From Stenotrophomonas sp. BIO128-Bstrain (lineage in GTDB: Bacteria > Pseudomonadota > Gammaproteobacteria > Xanthomonadales > Xanthomonadaceae): a stretch of DNA of 64,000 bases. Position numbers and translations under genes: made by a program. Of the stretch, positions 26,411 to 35,517 are shown one piece after another. The notes beneath the pieces were generated by a model that had not been told where the DNA came from, did not search any database, and worked only from the letters and a program-made list of their open reading frames with translations. Every line of letters starts with the position of its first letter. Position 1 is the first letter of the stretch. The stretch is taken from positions 248,001-312,000 of the forward strand of contig NZ_CP124620.1 of assembly GCF_030128875.1 (NCBI RefSeq). The letters run 5' to 3'.

Positions 26411-27499
26411 ATGTTGGGACGCATCGCAGCGCGCTTCGCCGCTGGCATCACCCTGGTCGCGTTGGCTGGGTGTGGCAGCAAAGACGAGGCCGCTCGCCGG
26501 CAGGCAGACGCCGTACCGGTCACCACCCAGGTGGTGCAGACCTCGGCATGGAGCGACACCCTGCAGGCACTGGGCACGGCCAAGGCGCGCGAATCGGTCA
26601 CGGTCACCGCCAAGGTCAGCGAAATCATCGAGACGGTGCACTTCGAAAGCGGGCAGCAGGTCAGTGCCGGTACGCCGCTGGTGACCCTGCGCGGGCAGGC
26701 CCAGGAAGCCGCGCTGCTGCAGGCCCAGGCCACCTTCCTGGAAGCGGACCAGCTGTACAAGCGCCAGCGCGAACTCGCCGCCCAGCAGCTGGTGGCCAGC
26801 TCCACCCTGGATACGCAGCGCGCCATCCGCGATGCCGCCGATGCACGTGTGCGTGAGATGCAGTCGGATATCGGTGATCGACGCGTGCGCGCGCCCTTCG
26901 CCGGCGTGCTCGGCATCCGCCAGGTCAGCGCCGGTTCGCTGGTCACGCCCAGCACCGCGATCACCACGCTGGACGACATCGAGCGCATGCACGTGGACTT
27001 CCAGGTGCCCGAAGCCGAGCTGGCCTCGCTGAGCACCGGCGACAAGGTCAACGCGACCAGCGTGGCCTACCCGGGCCGCAACTTTGAAGGCCAGGTCGCC
27101 ACCATCGATACCCGCGTGGATCCGGGCACGCGTGCGGTGACCGTGCGCGCCGATTTCATCAACGCCGACCACGCCCTGCGCCCGGGCATGCTGTTGGATG
27201 TGCGCATGTTCCGCCCCGAGCGCCAGGCGCTGGTGATTCCTGAAATCGCCGTGGTGCAGGTCGGGCGCGATTCGTATGTGTTCCGGGTCAAACCGGACCA
27301 GGTGGTGGAGCGCGTGGACATCACCGCCGGCGCGCGCCGCAGCGGCGTGGTCGAAATCCGCGATGGCCTCGCCGCCGGCGACCGCATCGTCGTGGATGGC
27401 ACCGGCAAGCTGCGCCCGGGCCTGAAGATCCAGGCCGAAGAGGCTGCACCGGCCACGCCGGCCGCCGCTGCCACGGCTGAACCGGACACCGCCGGATGA
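26411..27499 (+). CDS. RND efflux periplasmic adaptor lipoprotein (MFP)
   Basis: The 362-residue protein has a lipoprotein signal (VALAGC, cysteine 21), a barrel-sandwich/lipoyl domain (KVSEIIETVHFESGQQVSAGTPL), a coiled-coil hairpin (QAQEAALLQAQATFLEADQL to ADARVREMQSD), and the second lipoyl half RVRAPFAGVLGIRQVSAGSLV. The beta-barrel and membrane-proximal domains follow. It would link the inner-membrane pump encoded next to an outer-membrane channel. ATG at 26411 is favoured because GGGA lies 9 bases upstream; ATG at 26402 is the alternative. The stop overlaps the pump start (ATGA). No regulator lies beside it. Confidence 0.9.
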   Translation: MLGRIAARFAAGITLVALAGCGSKDEAARRQADAVPVTTQVVQTSAWSDTLQALGTAKARESVTVTAKVSEIIETVHFESGQQVSAGTPLVTLRGQAQEAALLQAQATFLEADQLYKRQRELAAQQLVASSTLDTQRAIRDAADARVREMQSDIGDRRVRAPFAGVLGIRQVSAGSLVTPSTAITTLDDIERMHVDFQVPEAELASLSTGDKVNATSVAYPGRNFEGQVATIDTRVDPGTRAVTVRADFINADHALRPGMLLDVRMFRPERQALVIPEIAVVQVGRDSYVFRVKPDQVVERVDITAGARRSGVVEIRDGLAAGDRIVVDGTGKLRPGLKIQAEEAAPATPAAAATAEPDTAG

Positions 27500-30400
27500 A
27501 GCTTTCCGATATTTCCATCCAGCGGCCGGTCTTCGCCGTGGTGATGAGCCTGCTGCTGGTGGTGCTGGGCTTCATGTCGTTCACCCGCCTGACCCTGCGC
27601 GAACTGCCGGCGATCGATCCGCCGATCGTCTCGGTCTCGGTCGATTACACGGGTGCCTCGGCGGCGGTCATCGAAAGCCGCATCACCCAGGTGCTGGAAG
27701 ATGCCCTGGCCGGCATCGAAGGCATCGATACCATCAACGCGCGCAGCTCCAACGGGCGCTCGCAGGTCAGCATCGAATTCACCTCCAACCGCGATATCGA
27801 AGCGGCCGCCAACGACGTGCGCGATGCGGTCAGCCGTGTCGCCGACCGCATGCCCGAAGAGGCCCGGCCGCCGGAAATCGCCAAGGTCGAGAGCGACGCC
27901 GATCCCATCATCTGGCTCAACATGAGCTCGACCTCGATGGATACGCTGGAGCTGAGCGATTACGCCGACCGCTACATCGTCGATCGCTTCTCCAGCCTGG
28001 ATGGCGTGGCCCAGGTGCGCATCGGTGGCCGCCAGCGCTATGCGATGCGGATCTGGCTGGACCGCGACCAGCTCGCCGCGCGTGGTTTGACCGTGGGCGA
28101 TGTGGAAACCGCGCTGCGCAACGAGAACGTCGAGCTGCCCGCCGGCCGCATCGAATCCACCGACCGCGATTTCACCCTGCGCGTGGAGCGCAACTACGTC
28201 AAACCCGAAGACTTCGCCGGCATCCCGCTCGGCAAGGGCGCCGACGGCTACGTGGTGCGCATGGGCGATGTGGCCAAGATCGAACTGGCCTCCTCCGAGC
28301 GCCGCGCCTACTACCGCAGCAACGGCGAGCCGAACATCGGCCTGGGCATCGTCAAGACCTCCACCGCCAACGCGCTGGATGTCGCCCGCGAAGCGCGCGC
28401 CGAAGCCGACCGGATCAGCAGCACGCTGCCGGAGGGTACGCGCATCTTCGTCGCCTTCGACAACACCACCTTCATCGAGGCCGCTGTCGATCGCGTCTAC
28501 GCCACGCTGGTCGAGGCGATGCTGCTGGTGCTGGCGGTGATCTGGCTGTTCCTGGGCAGTTTCCGTGCCGCCTTGATTCCCGCAGTCACGGTGCCGGTCT
28601 GTCTGATCGCCGCCTTCATCGCCCTGTATGCCTTCGGTTTCTCGATCAACCTGCTGACCCTGCTCGCGCTGGTGCTGTGTATCGGCCTGGTGGTGGATGA
28701 CGCCATCGTGGTCGTGGAAAACGTCCAGCGCCGCATCGATCTGGGCGAGCCGCCGCTGGTCGCCTCCAAACGCGGTACCACCCAAGTGGCGTTCGCGGTG
28801 ATCGCCACCACCGCCGTGCTGGTCGCGGTGTTCCTGCCGGTCGGCTTCCTGGAAGGCAACACCGGCCGCCTGTTCCGTGAGCTGGCCGTCGCGCTGGCCG
28901 CGGCGGTGGCGTTGTCCGCGTTCGTCTCGCTGACGCTCACCCCGATGATGGCCTCCAAGCTGCTCAAGCCGCACACCGGCCAGGCGCCGAAGGGCCTGCA
29001 CGGGGTCATCAACCGCAACCTGGATCGCCTGTCGGGCGCGTACGGCCGCTTCCTGGAAGCGCACGTGACCCGCACCTGGGTCTACATCGTGGTGATGATC
29101 CTCTCATTGCTGGCCAGCGCGCTGCTGCTCAAGGTGCTGCCCTCCGAACTGGCCCCGGCCGAAGACCGCGGCTCGTTCCAGATCATGATCGACGGCCCGG
29201 AAGGCGCCGGCTTCGACTACACCGTCGGCCAGGTCCAGCAGGTCGAGAAGATCGTCTCCGGTTTCGTCGGCGAGGACGAGCCGATCGTGCGTGCCAACCC
29301 GCGCGTGCCCGGTGGCTGGGGCTCCAGCGAAGAAATGCATACCGGCCGCATCAGCGTGTTCCTGCAGCCGTGGCGCCAGCGCGATGTCTCCACCCCGGAC
29401 GTGGCCGCCGAACTGCAGACCCACCTCAATGATCTGCGTGGCGTGCGCGTGCGCACCCAGGTCGGCGGCGGCCTGGTCCGCAGCCAAGGGCAGCCGTTCC
29501 AGATCGTGCTCGGTGGCCCGGAATACGCGGAAATCGCGCAGTGGCGTGACCGCATGCTGCTGCGCATGGCCGACAACCCCGGCCTGGTCGGCACGGATTC
29601 GGACTACAAGGAAACGCGCCCGCAGATGCGCGTGAACATCGACCGCCAGCGTGCGGCCGATCTGGGCGTGTCGGTCACCGCGATCGGCAGCGCGCTGGAA
29701 ACCATGATGGGCTCGCGCCGCGTCACCACCTTCGTCGACAACGGCGAGGAGTACGACGTGCTGGTCCAGGCCGGACGCGAAGGCCGCGCCTCCCCGTCGG
29801 ATCTGGCTGCGATCCGCGTGCGCGCCAGTGGCGGCGAACTGGTGCCGCTGTCCAACCTGGTCACGCTCAGCGAAGTGGCCGAGGCCGGCAGCCTCAACCG
29901 CTTCAACCGGCTGCGCTCGATCACCATCAATGCCGGCCTGGCCCCGGGCTATCCGCTGGGTGAAGCCATCGCCTGGGCCCAGCAGGTGGCCAGCGAAGAG
30001 CTGCCGCAGCACGCGCAGATCAGCTGGAAGGGCGAATCACGCGAGTACCAGAACGCCGGCAGCGCCGTGCTGCTGACCTTCGCCATGGCCCTGCTGGTGG
30101 TGTTCCTGGTGCTGGCCGCGCAGTTCGAGAGCTTCATCCATCCGCTGGTGATCATGCTGACCGTGCCGCTGGGCGTGCTCGGCGCGCTGCTGGGGCTGTA
30201 TGTCAGCGGCGGCACGATCAACCTGTTCAGCCAGATCGGCATCGTGATGCTGGTCGGCCTGGCGGCCAAGAACGGCATCCTGATCGTGGAGTTCGCCAAC
30301 CAGCTGCGCGATGAAGGCCGCAACGTCCACCAGGCCATCGTCGAATCGGCCATGGTCCGCCTGCGCCCGATCCTGATGACCTCCATCGCCACCGTGGTCG

Positions 30401-30621
30401 GTGCGATCCCGCTGGTGGTGGCCGGTGGCCCCGGTTCGGCCAGCCGCGGCACGATCGGCGTGGTGGTGATCTTCGGCGTGACCGTGTCCACGTTCCTGTC
30501 GCTGTTCGTGGTGCCGGCGTTCTATTCGCTGCTGGCCCCGTACACGCGTTCGCCCGAAGCGGTGGCGCGCGAACTGGCCCGCCAGGAAGCGGAAACACCC
30601 TCCGTGGGCGGCCACGCCTGA
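27496..30621 (+). CDS. RND multidrug efflux permease
   Basis: The 1041-residue inner-membrane pump has the HAE1-type RND layout: helix 1 (FAVVMSLLLVVLGFMSF), a large periplasmic loop, six helices including the proton-relay aspartates in GLVVDDAIVVVENV, a second loop, and six more helices to FVVPAFYSLLAPY. It exports drugs or other amphiphiles by proton antiport. The adaptor gene overlaps it upstream. No outer-membrane factor gene follows, so it must borrow one encoded elsewhere, as in the two-gene Sme systems of S. maltophilia (SmeGH, SmeMN). Which of these it is cannot be settled from sequence alone. Confidence 0.92.
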   Translation: MKLSDISIQRPVFAVVMSLLLVVLGFMSFTRLTLRELPAIDPPIVSVSVDYTGASAAVIESRITQVLEDALAGIEGIDTINARSSNGRSQVSIEFTSNRDIEAAANDVRDAVSRVADRMPEEARPPEIAKVESDADPIIWLNMSSTSMDTLELSDYADRYIVDRFSSLDGVAQVRIGGRQRYAMRIWLDRDQLAARGLTVGDVETALRNENVELPAGRIESTDRDFTLRVERNYVKPEDFAGIPLGKGADGYVVRMGDVAKIELASSERRAYYRSNGEPNIGLGIVKTSTANALDVAREARAEADRISSTLPEGTRIFVAFDNTTFIEAAVDRVYATLVEAMLLVLAVIWLFLGSFRAALIPAVTVPVCLIAAFIALYAFGFSINLLTLLALVLCIGLVVDDAIVVVENVQRRIDLGEPPLVASKRGTTQVAFAVIATTAVLVAVFLPVGFLEGNTGRLFRELAVALAAAVALSAFVSLTLTPMMASKLLKPHTGQAPKGLHGVINRNLDRLSGAYGRFLEAHVTRTWVYIVVMILSLLASALLLKVLPSELAPAEDRGSFQIMIDGPEGAGFDYTVGQVQQVEKIVSGFVGEDEPIVRANPRVPGGWGSSEEMHTGRISVFLQPWRQRDVSTPDVAAELQTHLNDLRGVRVRTQVGGGLVRSQGQPFQIVLGGPEYAEIAQWRDRMLLRMADNPGLVGTDSDYKETRPQMRVNIDRQRAADLGVSVTAIGSALETMMGSRRVTTFVDNGEEYDVLVQAGREGRASPSDLAAIRVRASGGELVPLSNLVTLSEVAEAGSLNRFNRLRSITINAGLAPGYPLGEAIAWAQQVASEELPQHAQISWKGESREYQNAGSAVLLTFAMALLVVFLVLAAQFESFIHPLVIMLTVPLGVLGALLGLYVSGGTINLFSQIGIVMLVGLAAKNGILIVEFANQLRDEGRNVHQAIVESAMVRLRPILMTSIATVVGAIPLVVAGGPGSASRGTIGVVVIFGVTVSTFLSLFVVPAFYSLLAPYTRSPEAVARELARQEAETPSVGGHA

Positions 30622-30624
30622 CCG

Positions 30625-30649
30625 GAATGGGCGGCATTGCCGCCCATTC
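30625..30649 (+). terminator. hairpin after the RND operon
   Basis: GAATGGGCGGC pairs with GCCGCCCATTC across an ATT loop, 3 bp after the pump stop. There is no T-run, so termination strength is uncertain. Confidence 0.5.
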
Positions 30650-30750
30650 ATCGAAATTGCCACTACGCAGCCCGGCGCGGATCGTGGAGAATCGACCGGG
30701 TCCCAGCCGACGGGGACGTTCCTTTTGTTTCCGCCGACTGGAGAGAGCGC

Positions 30751-32268
30751 GTGGAAGAAGTAGTCCATTTCATCAATGGGATCATCTGGAGCAAGGCTCT
30801 GATTTTCCTGTGTCTTGCCGCAGGCCTGTATTTCAGTGCCCGCACCCGTTTCATGCAGATCCGCGGGTTCGTGGAGATGTGCCGCCTGACCGTACAGGGT
30901 GAAAAATCCGAGGCGGGTGTGTCCTCGTTCCAGGCACTGGCCATGTCCATGGCCGGCCGCATGGGTATCGGCAACATCGCCGGCGTAGCCACCGCGATCG
31001 CGTTCGGCGGCCCCGGCGCGATCTTCTGGATGTGGGTGATGGGCTTCCTCGGCGCCTCGACGTCGTATGTGGAGTGCACCCTGGCGCAGATCTACAAGAC
31101 CAAGGATGCCGAAGGCCGCTACCGTGGCGGTCCGGCGTACTACATCGAAAAGGCCATGGGCCTGAAGTGGTACGCGCTGGCCTTCGCCGTGGCGACCATC
31201 ATCGCCGCCGGCTTCCTGATGCCGGGCGTGCAGGCCAATGCCATCGCCGACAGCATCATCAACGCCTGCCGTGGTGGTGCCCTGTGCGGGCCGCTGGATG
31301 GCCAGGTCATGGGCCTGGAATCGGTGCAGGCACTCAAGCTGGGCATCGGCATCGTGGTCGCGCTGCTGTTGGGCGTGGTCATCTTCGGCGGGGTCAAGCG
31401 CATCGCCAGCTTTGCCGAAGTGGTGGTGCCGTTCATGGCCGCCGGCTTCATCCTGATGGCCATCGTCATCATGATCCTCAACTACGAGCGCGTGCCGGAG
31501 ATGTTCAACATCATCTTCAGCAGCGCCTTCGGCGCGCACGCCGCGTTCGGCGCCATGATGGGCCTGGCGGTGGAGTGGGGCGTCAAGCGCGGCATCTATG
31601 CCAACGAGGCCGGCCAGGGTACCGGCCCCCACGCGGCAGCCGCCTCGGAGGTCTCGCACCCTGCCAAGCAGGGTTACGTGCAGGCCTTCGCGATCTATTT
31701 CGACACCATGATGGTGTGCACCGCCACCGCCTTCCTGATCCTGGCCGCAGGCACCTACAACGTGTACTCGCCGGTGGCCGGCGGCGCGCCGGTGTTCGCC
31801 GGCCTGGCCGGCGTGGCTGAAGGTGCCGGCTACGCGCAGGCCGCGGTGGAAACCGTGCTGCCGGGCTGGGGCGCAGGCTTCGTGGCGATCGCGATCTTCT
31901 TCTTCGCCTTCACCACGATCATGGCCTATTACTACATGGCCGAAACCAACCTGAGCTACATCAACCACAACGCCAAGCGCCCGCTGACCGTGCTGCTGCT
32001 GCGCCTGGGCATCATCGGCATGGTGATCTTCGGTGCCTTCCACAATGCCGGCCTGGCCTGGGCGCTGGGCGACATCGGCGTGGGCCTGATGGCGTGGTTG
32101 AACATCATCGCGATCCTGATCGTGCAGAAGCCGGCGATGCTGGCGCTGCGCGACTATGAGCGTCAGAAGAAACTCGGCCTGGATCCGATTTTCGACCCCG
32201 ATGCCCTGGGCATCAAGAACGCCGATTTCTGGCGTACCCGCAAGCTGGAGCTGTCCCGTAGTGAATGA
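30751..32268 (+). CDS. sodium:alanine (AGCS family) symporter
   Basis: The 505-residue transporter has about 11 membrane helices. The AGCS signature is FQALAMSMAGRMGIGNIAGV, followed by GGPAYYIEKAMG and GVKRGIYANEAGQGTGPHA. It imports alanine or glycine with sodium. GTG at 30751 has GGAGAG 5 bases upstream and gives the usual N-terminus (MEEVVHFINGIIWS); an upstream ATG at 30637 would add 38 unrelated residues. A 100-bp leader between the RND hairpin and this start shows a small hairpin (GTCCC...GGGAC, about 30699-30716) but no recognised riboswitch. The RNA methyltransferase gene overlaps its end by 8 bp. Confidence 0.9.
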   Translation: MEEVVHFINGIIWSKALIFLCLAAGLYFSARTRFMQIRGFVEMCRLTVQGEKSEAGVSSFQALAMSMAGRMGIGNIAGVATAIAFGGPGAIFWMWVMGFLGASTSYVECTLAQIYKTKDAEGRYRGGPAYYIEKAMGLKWYALAFAVATIIAAGFLMPGVQANAIADSIINACRGGALCGPLDGQVMGLESVQALKLGIGIVVALLLGVVIFGGVKRIASFAEVVVPFMAAGFILMAIVIMILNYERVPEMFNIIFSSAFGAHAAFGAMMGLAVEWGVKRGIYANEAGQGTGPHAAAASEVSHPAKQGYVQAFAIYFDTMMVCTATAFLILAAGTYNVYSPVAGGAPVFAGLAGVAEGAGYAQAAVETVLPGWGAGFVAIAIFFFAFTTIMAYYYMAETNLSYINHNAKRPLTVLLLRLGIIGMVIFGAFHNAGLAWALGDIGVGLMAWLNIIAILIVQKPAMLALRDYERQKKLGLDPIFDPDALGIKNADFWRTRKLELSRSE

Positions 32269-33100
32269 CCCCTGGAAGAATGCGCGCCGTCCGTCCTCGC
32301 GGCCGCCGCGCGCCACGCCGCTGCCGCCCCGCGAAGGTGGCACCCCGCCGCCGCCCGGCCGTGGCAGCGACGAGCTGCGCCTGTATGGCTGGAACGCCGT
32401 GCAGGCGTTGTTCGAGCATCGCCCGCAGGCGCTGCGCAAGCTGTACCTGACCGAGGCGCTGATTCCGCGCATGCAGCCGGTGCTGAAGTGGTGCGTGGCC
32501 AACCGCGTCGGCTACCGCGTGGTGGAAGACGGCGATCTGAACAAGCTCGCCGCCACCACGCATCACGAAGGCCTGGTGGCCGACGTGCTGCGCGCGCCGA
32601 TGCTGGCGCTGGATGAATGGCTGGCCACGCTGCCGGCCGGGAAGCCGGTGCTGGCCTTGTGGCTGGATGGCGTGGGCAACCCGCACAACTTCGGCGCGAT
32701 CCTGCGCTCGGCCGCGCACTTCGGTGTGGCCGGGCTGCTGTTGCCGCCGGACTCGACGCTGGCGCTGTCCGGTGCGGCCGCGCGCGTGGCCGAAGGCGGT
32801 GCCGAGGCCGTGCCGCTGGTGCGCCTGCCGGCGCTGCCCGAGGCGATGGCCCAATTGCGTGCCGCCGGTTTGAGCCTCGCTGCCACGCTGGTGGAGGGCG
32901 GCGATGATCTGTTCGCCACGGCGCTGCCATCGCGGCTGGTGTATGTGATGGGCGCCGAAGGCGAAGGCATGGACCGCGCGCTGGCCCAGGACTGTGACCA
33001 TCAGGTCTCGATCCCGGGTACCGGTGTCGTGGAAAGCCTCAACGTCGCTTCGGCGACGGCAGTCCTGTTGGCGCAGTGGTACGGACGCAGTCGCGTTTGA
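32261..33100 (+). CDS. SpoU/TrmH family RNA 2'-O-methyltransferase (RlmB-like)
   Basis: The 279-residue protein begins with about 38 basic/proline-rich residues, then a substrate-binding domain (LYGWNAVQALFEHRPQAL) and the SPOUT knot domain. Motif 1 is GNPHNFGAILRSAAHFG, motif 2 VMGAEGEGMD and motif 3 SIPGTGVVESLNVASA. Such enzymes methylate a ribose in rRNA or tRNA using S-adenosylmethionine. The N-terminal tail is longer than in E. coli RlmB. GTG at 32261 overlaps the symporter gene by 8 bp and has GGAG upstream. The exact RNA target is unproven. Confidence 0.87.
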   Translation: MNDPWKNARRPSSRPPRATPLPPREGGTPPPPGRGSDELRLYGWNAVQALFEHRPQALRKLYLTEALIPRMQPVLKWCVANRVGYRVVEDGDLNKLAATTHHEGLVADVLRAPMLALDEWLATLPAGKPVLALWLDGVGNPHNFGAILRSAAHFGVAGLLLPPDSTLALSGAAARVAEGGAEAVPLVRLPALPEAMAQLRAAGLSLAATLVEGGDDLFATALPSRLVYVMGAEGEGMDRALAQDCDHQVSIPGTGVVESLNVASATAVLLAQWYGRSRV

Positions 33101-33207
33101 CCACAGCGTGCAATTTCGGGGGGAGCGCGGCGTCATTCGCGCCACCCACGGTGTGATCGGTTTCACCGAAATCGTCGTGACTACATCGCTTTCGGATTAA
33201 TCGCATA

Positions 33208-33384
33208 GTGCATGCAGTGAAAACTGCGCACAGTGCGGAGTGGACGCTGTGCTGCGTGGATGAGGAGAGACACCCCCGCAGCGCGGCGATCCGCTTGTCC
33301 GGACCGCGAAGGTCTAGCGGCGCTCACCGCGTGGGGTGTGACGTTATCCCGGTAGCCCGGTCGCATTGCGACCGGGCTTTTTTT
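33208..33384 (+). ncRNA. candidate structured small RNA ending in a terminator
   Basis: In the 308-bp gap after the methyltransferase gene, several helices follow one another: GCAGT-GAAA-ACTGC with a GNRA loop (33214-33227), GCACAG/CTGTGC (33228-33252), ACACCCC (33270-33276) with GGGGTGT (33333-33339) enclosing AGCGC/GCGCT (33280-33284, 33320-33324), and a strong terminator (33354-33384). A weak -10 (CATAGT) lies at 33204. No protein frame is convincing. It does not match 6S, 4.5S, tmRNA or RNase P RNA by their known core motifs. Confidence 0.5.
33354..33384 (+). terminator. strong intrinsic terminator
   Basis: AGCCCGGTCGC / GCGACCGGGCT with an ATT loop is followed by seven T. It lies 254 bp beyond the methyltransferase stop and 25 bp from the convergent M28 peptidase gene, so it most likely ends the RNA candidate or a long 3' leader. 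Confidence 0.9.
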
Positions 33385-33408
33385 GTACCTGCCGCGTGTG
33401 TGTGGGGA

Positions 33409-34830
33409 TTACTCGCTCGGCGGCGTGGTCGGCTTGGCTTCGCTGCCGAAGCTGCCATCGGCCTCGGCCGCCAGGTAAGCGAACACGGTGTAAGCGGCCA
33501 CGTTCTGCGCCAGGGCGGCGGGGTCGATCTTGTCCAGGGTGTCGTCGGCGGTGTGGTGCAGGTGGAAGTAGTCACTGCCGTCCTGCGCCAACCACGCCCA
33601 CGCGCCGCCCTTGGCGGCCAGCGGGCCCACGTCCGGGCCCGGGCCGCCCTTGTCGGCGGCGTACTCGATGCCGAGCGGCTTGAGCACCTCGGCGATCTGG
33701 CGGGTCGCCTCGCGCGAATTGGCCGGATTCGGCGAGCCGGTATTGAAGGCGTAGATGCGGCCGGCGCCGAAATCGCTCTCGGCCGCGAGCTGGTGCAGCA
33801 CCACGTCCTTGGCGTGTGCCTCGGCATATGCCTTGCCGCCATACAGGCCCTGCTCTTCATTGGCGAAGGCGACCACGCGGATGGTGCGCTTGGGCGCCTG
33901 CTTGAGCTGGCCGATCAGGTGGCCGGCGGCCATGGTGATGCCTACGCCGGCCCCATCATCCACCGCGCCGGTGCCCAGGTCCCAGGAGTCCAGGTGACCG
34001 CCGATCACCACCACTTCCTTGGGCAGGCTGCGCCCGGTGATCTCGCCGATCACGTTGTACGAGGTTGCCTTGCCGTCCCAGCCGCAATCCAGGCTGAGCT
34101 TGAGCGTGGTGCTGCCCAGCGCAACCAGGCGCGCCAACTGGTTGGCATCGGGCACCGACAGCGCCGCAGCGGGTACCGGGGTCAGGCCGTCATCGAAGCG
34201 GGTGATGCCGGTATGCGGCACGCGGTGCGAGTCGGTACCGGCCGACCGCATCACGAAGCCGATCGCGCCCTTGCGGATCGCCTCGGAGGGGCCTTTGCTG
34301 CGCACCGCGCCGCCGTTGCCGTAGTCGCGGCCATCGCGGTAGGCGGTCATCTGGTAATCGACGAAGGCGATCTTCCCCTTCAGTGAGCCCTCGGGCGCGG
34401 CCTGCAGCGCGGCCAGGTCGGCGAACCGCACCACTTCCGCCTCCACCGTGCCACCCGGGCTGCCGCCGAGCGCGGTGATGGTCAGCGGCTGGGCATGCTT
34501 GCCGATCACCTCGGCGTGCTCACTGCGGCGCTCCCACTTGGGGAAGGTGACCGGCTCGGTCCAGACCTTGTCGAAGCCCAGCGATTTGAACTTGGCCACC
34601 GCCCACGCGACGGCGCGCGCGTCGGCTTCACTGCCGGCGATGCGCGGGCCAATCTCGGTGGTCAGCGACTCGACGACCTTCCAGCCGGTGTCATCCTTTA
34701 GGGCCTGCTCGCGCAGCTCGGCGGCGGTGGCCAGCGATGTGGGGGGCAGCGTGGTGATACCGGTCGCCGCGAACGCGGGCGCGGCCAGCAGGGCGAGGGA
34801 AGATGCGATGGCAAGGACGCGGCGACGCAT
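33409..34830 (-). CDS. exported M28 family zinc aminopeptidase
   Basis: The 473-residue protein has a signal peptide (MRRRVLAIASSLALLAAPAFA). The M28 catalytic domain has paired zinc ligands in GGHLDSWDLGTGAVDDGAG, the catalytic EE in ANEEQGLYGG, the aspartate in AESDFGAG, and the last histidine in YFHLHHTADDTLD. A PA-like insert domain lies around residues 130-250. Such enzymes remove N-terminal residues from peptides in the periplasm or outside. It is a single gene on the minus strand, converging on the small-RNA candidate. The ATG is the only start that gives a signal peptide. Confidence 0.92.
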   Translation of the reverse strand: MRRRVLAIASSLALLAAPAFAATGITTLPPTSLATAAELREQALKDDTGWKVVESLTTEIGPRIAGSEADARAVAWAVAKFKSLGFDKVWTEPVTFPKWERRSEHAEVIGKHAQPLTITALGGSPGGTVEAEVVRFADLAALQAAPEGSLKGKIAFVDYQMTAYRDGRDYGNGGAVRSKGPSEAIRKGAIGFVMRSAGTDSHRVPHTGITRFDDGLTPVPAAALSVPDANQLARLVALGSTTLKLSLDCGWDGKATSYNVIGEITGRSLPKEVVVIGGHLDSWDLGTGAVDDGAGVGITMAAGHLIGQLKQAPKRTIRVVAFANEEQGLYGGKAYAEAHAKDVVLHQLAAESDFGAGRIYAFNTGSPNPANSREATRQIAEVLKPLGIEYAADKGGPGPDVGPLAAKGGAWAWLAQDGSDYFHLHHTADDTLDKIDPAALAQNVAAYTVFAYLAAEADGSFGSEAKPTTPPSE

Positions 34831-34934
34831 GGACGAACTCCGGGAAACGGGGCGGAAGCGTCCGAGCTTACCAGTCTGTCCGGCGCGTACATGGGCGGGA
34901 GGTCATGCTCCGGCGAATGCTGTTTTCCAAACGC

Positions 34935-34960
34935 GAAAACCCCGCCGAAGCGGGGTTTTC
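34935..34960. terminator. bidirectional terminator between mscL and the M28 gene
   Basis: GAAAACCCCGC / GCGGGGTTTTC with a CGAA loop has A-rich and T-rich flanks on both strands. It most likely ends the mscL transcript after the repeat pair. Confidence 0.75.
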
Positions 34961-34962
34961 AG

Positions 34963-35032
34963 GTAGTGCCGGCCGCTGGCCGGCTCCGCGCGATGCAGGG
35001 TGTCGGGTGAGCCGGCCAGCGGCCGGCACTAC
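34963..35032. repeat. inverted pair of GTAG (SMAG-type) repeats downstream of mscL
   Basis: The left arm (34963-34986) begins GTAGTGCCGGCCGCTGG. The right arm (35009-35032) is its reverse complement ending CTAC. Each arm is itself a hairpin (GCCGGCC / GGCCGGC). The same family recurs at 37165 and 58980. Confidence 0.85.
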
Positions 35033-35045
35033 TGGGGGTGGGGTC

Positions 35046-35459
35046 TTACTGCTTGAGGTTGTCGCGGATCTCGCGCAGCAGCAGCACTTCTTCGCTCGGT
35101 GCCGCCGGGGCGGCCGGCTCGGCCTGCTTCTTGCGGGCCAGGCGGTTGATGAACTTCACGACCATGAAGATCGCAAAGGCCACGATCACGAACTGCACCA
35201 CGGTATTGAGGAAGTCGCCGTAGCCGATCACCACCGCCGGGATCTCCTTGCCATCGGGCGCAATGCGCGCCGGGGCCAGGGTCCACGCCAGTTCGGAGAA
35301 GTCCACGCGGCCGATCACCCAGCCCAGCGGCGGCATGATGATCTTGTCCACCAGCGCGGTGACGATCTTGCCGAACGCCGCACCGATGACCACACCGACC
35401 GCCAGGTCGATGACGTTGCCACGCATGGCGAATTCTTTGAACTCAGTCAGTACACCCAT
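35046..35459 (-). CDS. mscL: large-conductance mechanosensitive channel
   Basis: The 137-residue inner-membrane protein opens under sudden membrane tension to release solutes. The pore helix [19 protein letters not shown] and the second helix ([19 protein letters not shown]) are plain, with the periplasmic loop between and the C-terminal helix bundle ([16 protein letters not shown]) at the end. ATG at 35457-35459 with [10 protein letters not shown] is the standard start. It is monocistronic: repeats and a terminator lie after it, and the FAH-family gene upstream is 58 bp away on the same strand. Confidence 0.97.
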   Translation of the reverse strand: MGVLTEFKEFAMRGNVIDLAVGVVIGAAFGKIVTALVDKIIMPPLGWVIGRVDFSELAWTLAPARIAPDGKEIPAVVIGYGDFLNTVVQFVIVAFAIFMVVKFINRLARKKQAEPAAPAAPSEEVLLLREIRDNLKQ

Positions 35460-35517
35460 CGGGCTCTCCTGTCGTAGTGGGGGAATCAAATGACGCCGCA
35501 GCGTAACGCAGCCATTG

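Noticed and set aside
30650..30750. Glycine riboswitch upstream of the symporter gene
   Set aside because: The conserved glycine aptamer core was not found on either strand; only a small hairpin is present.
33208..33384. 6S RNA, RNase P RNA, tmRNA or 4.5S RNA
   Set aside because: None of the conserved core sequences of these RNAs (for example the SRP GGAAGGAAGCAGCC core or the RNase P GAGGAAAGTCC core) is present.
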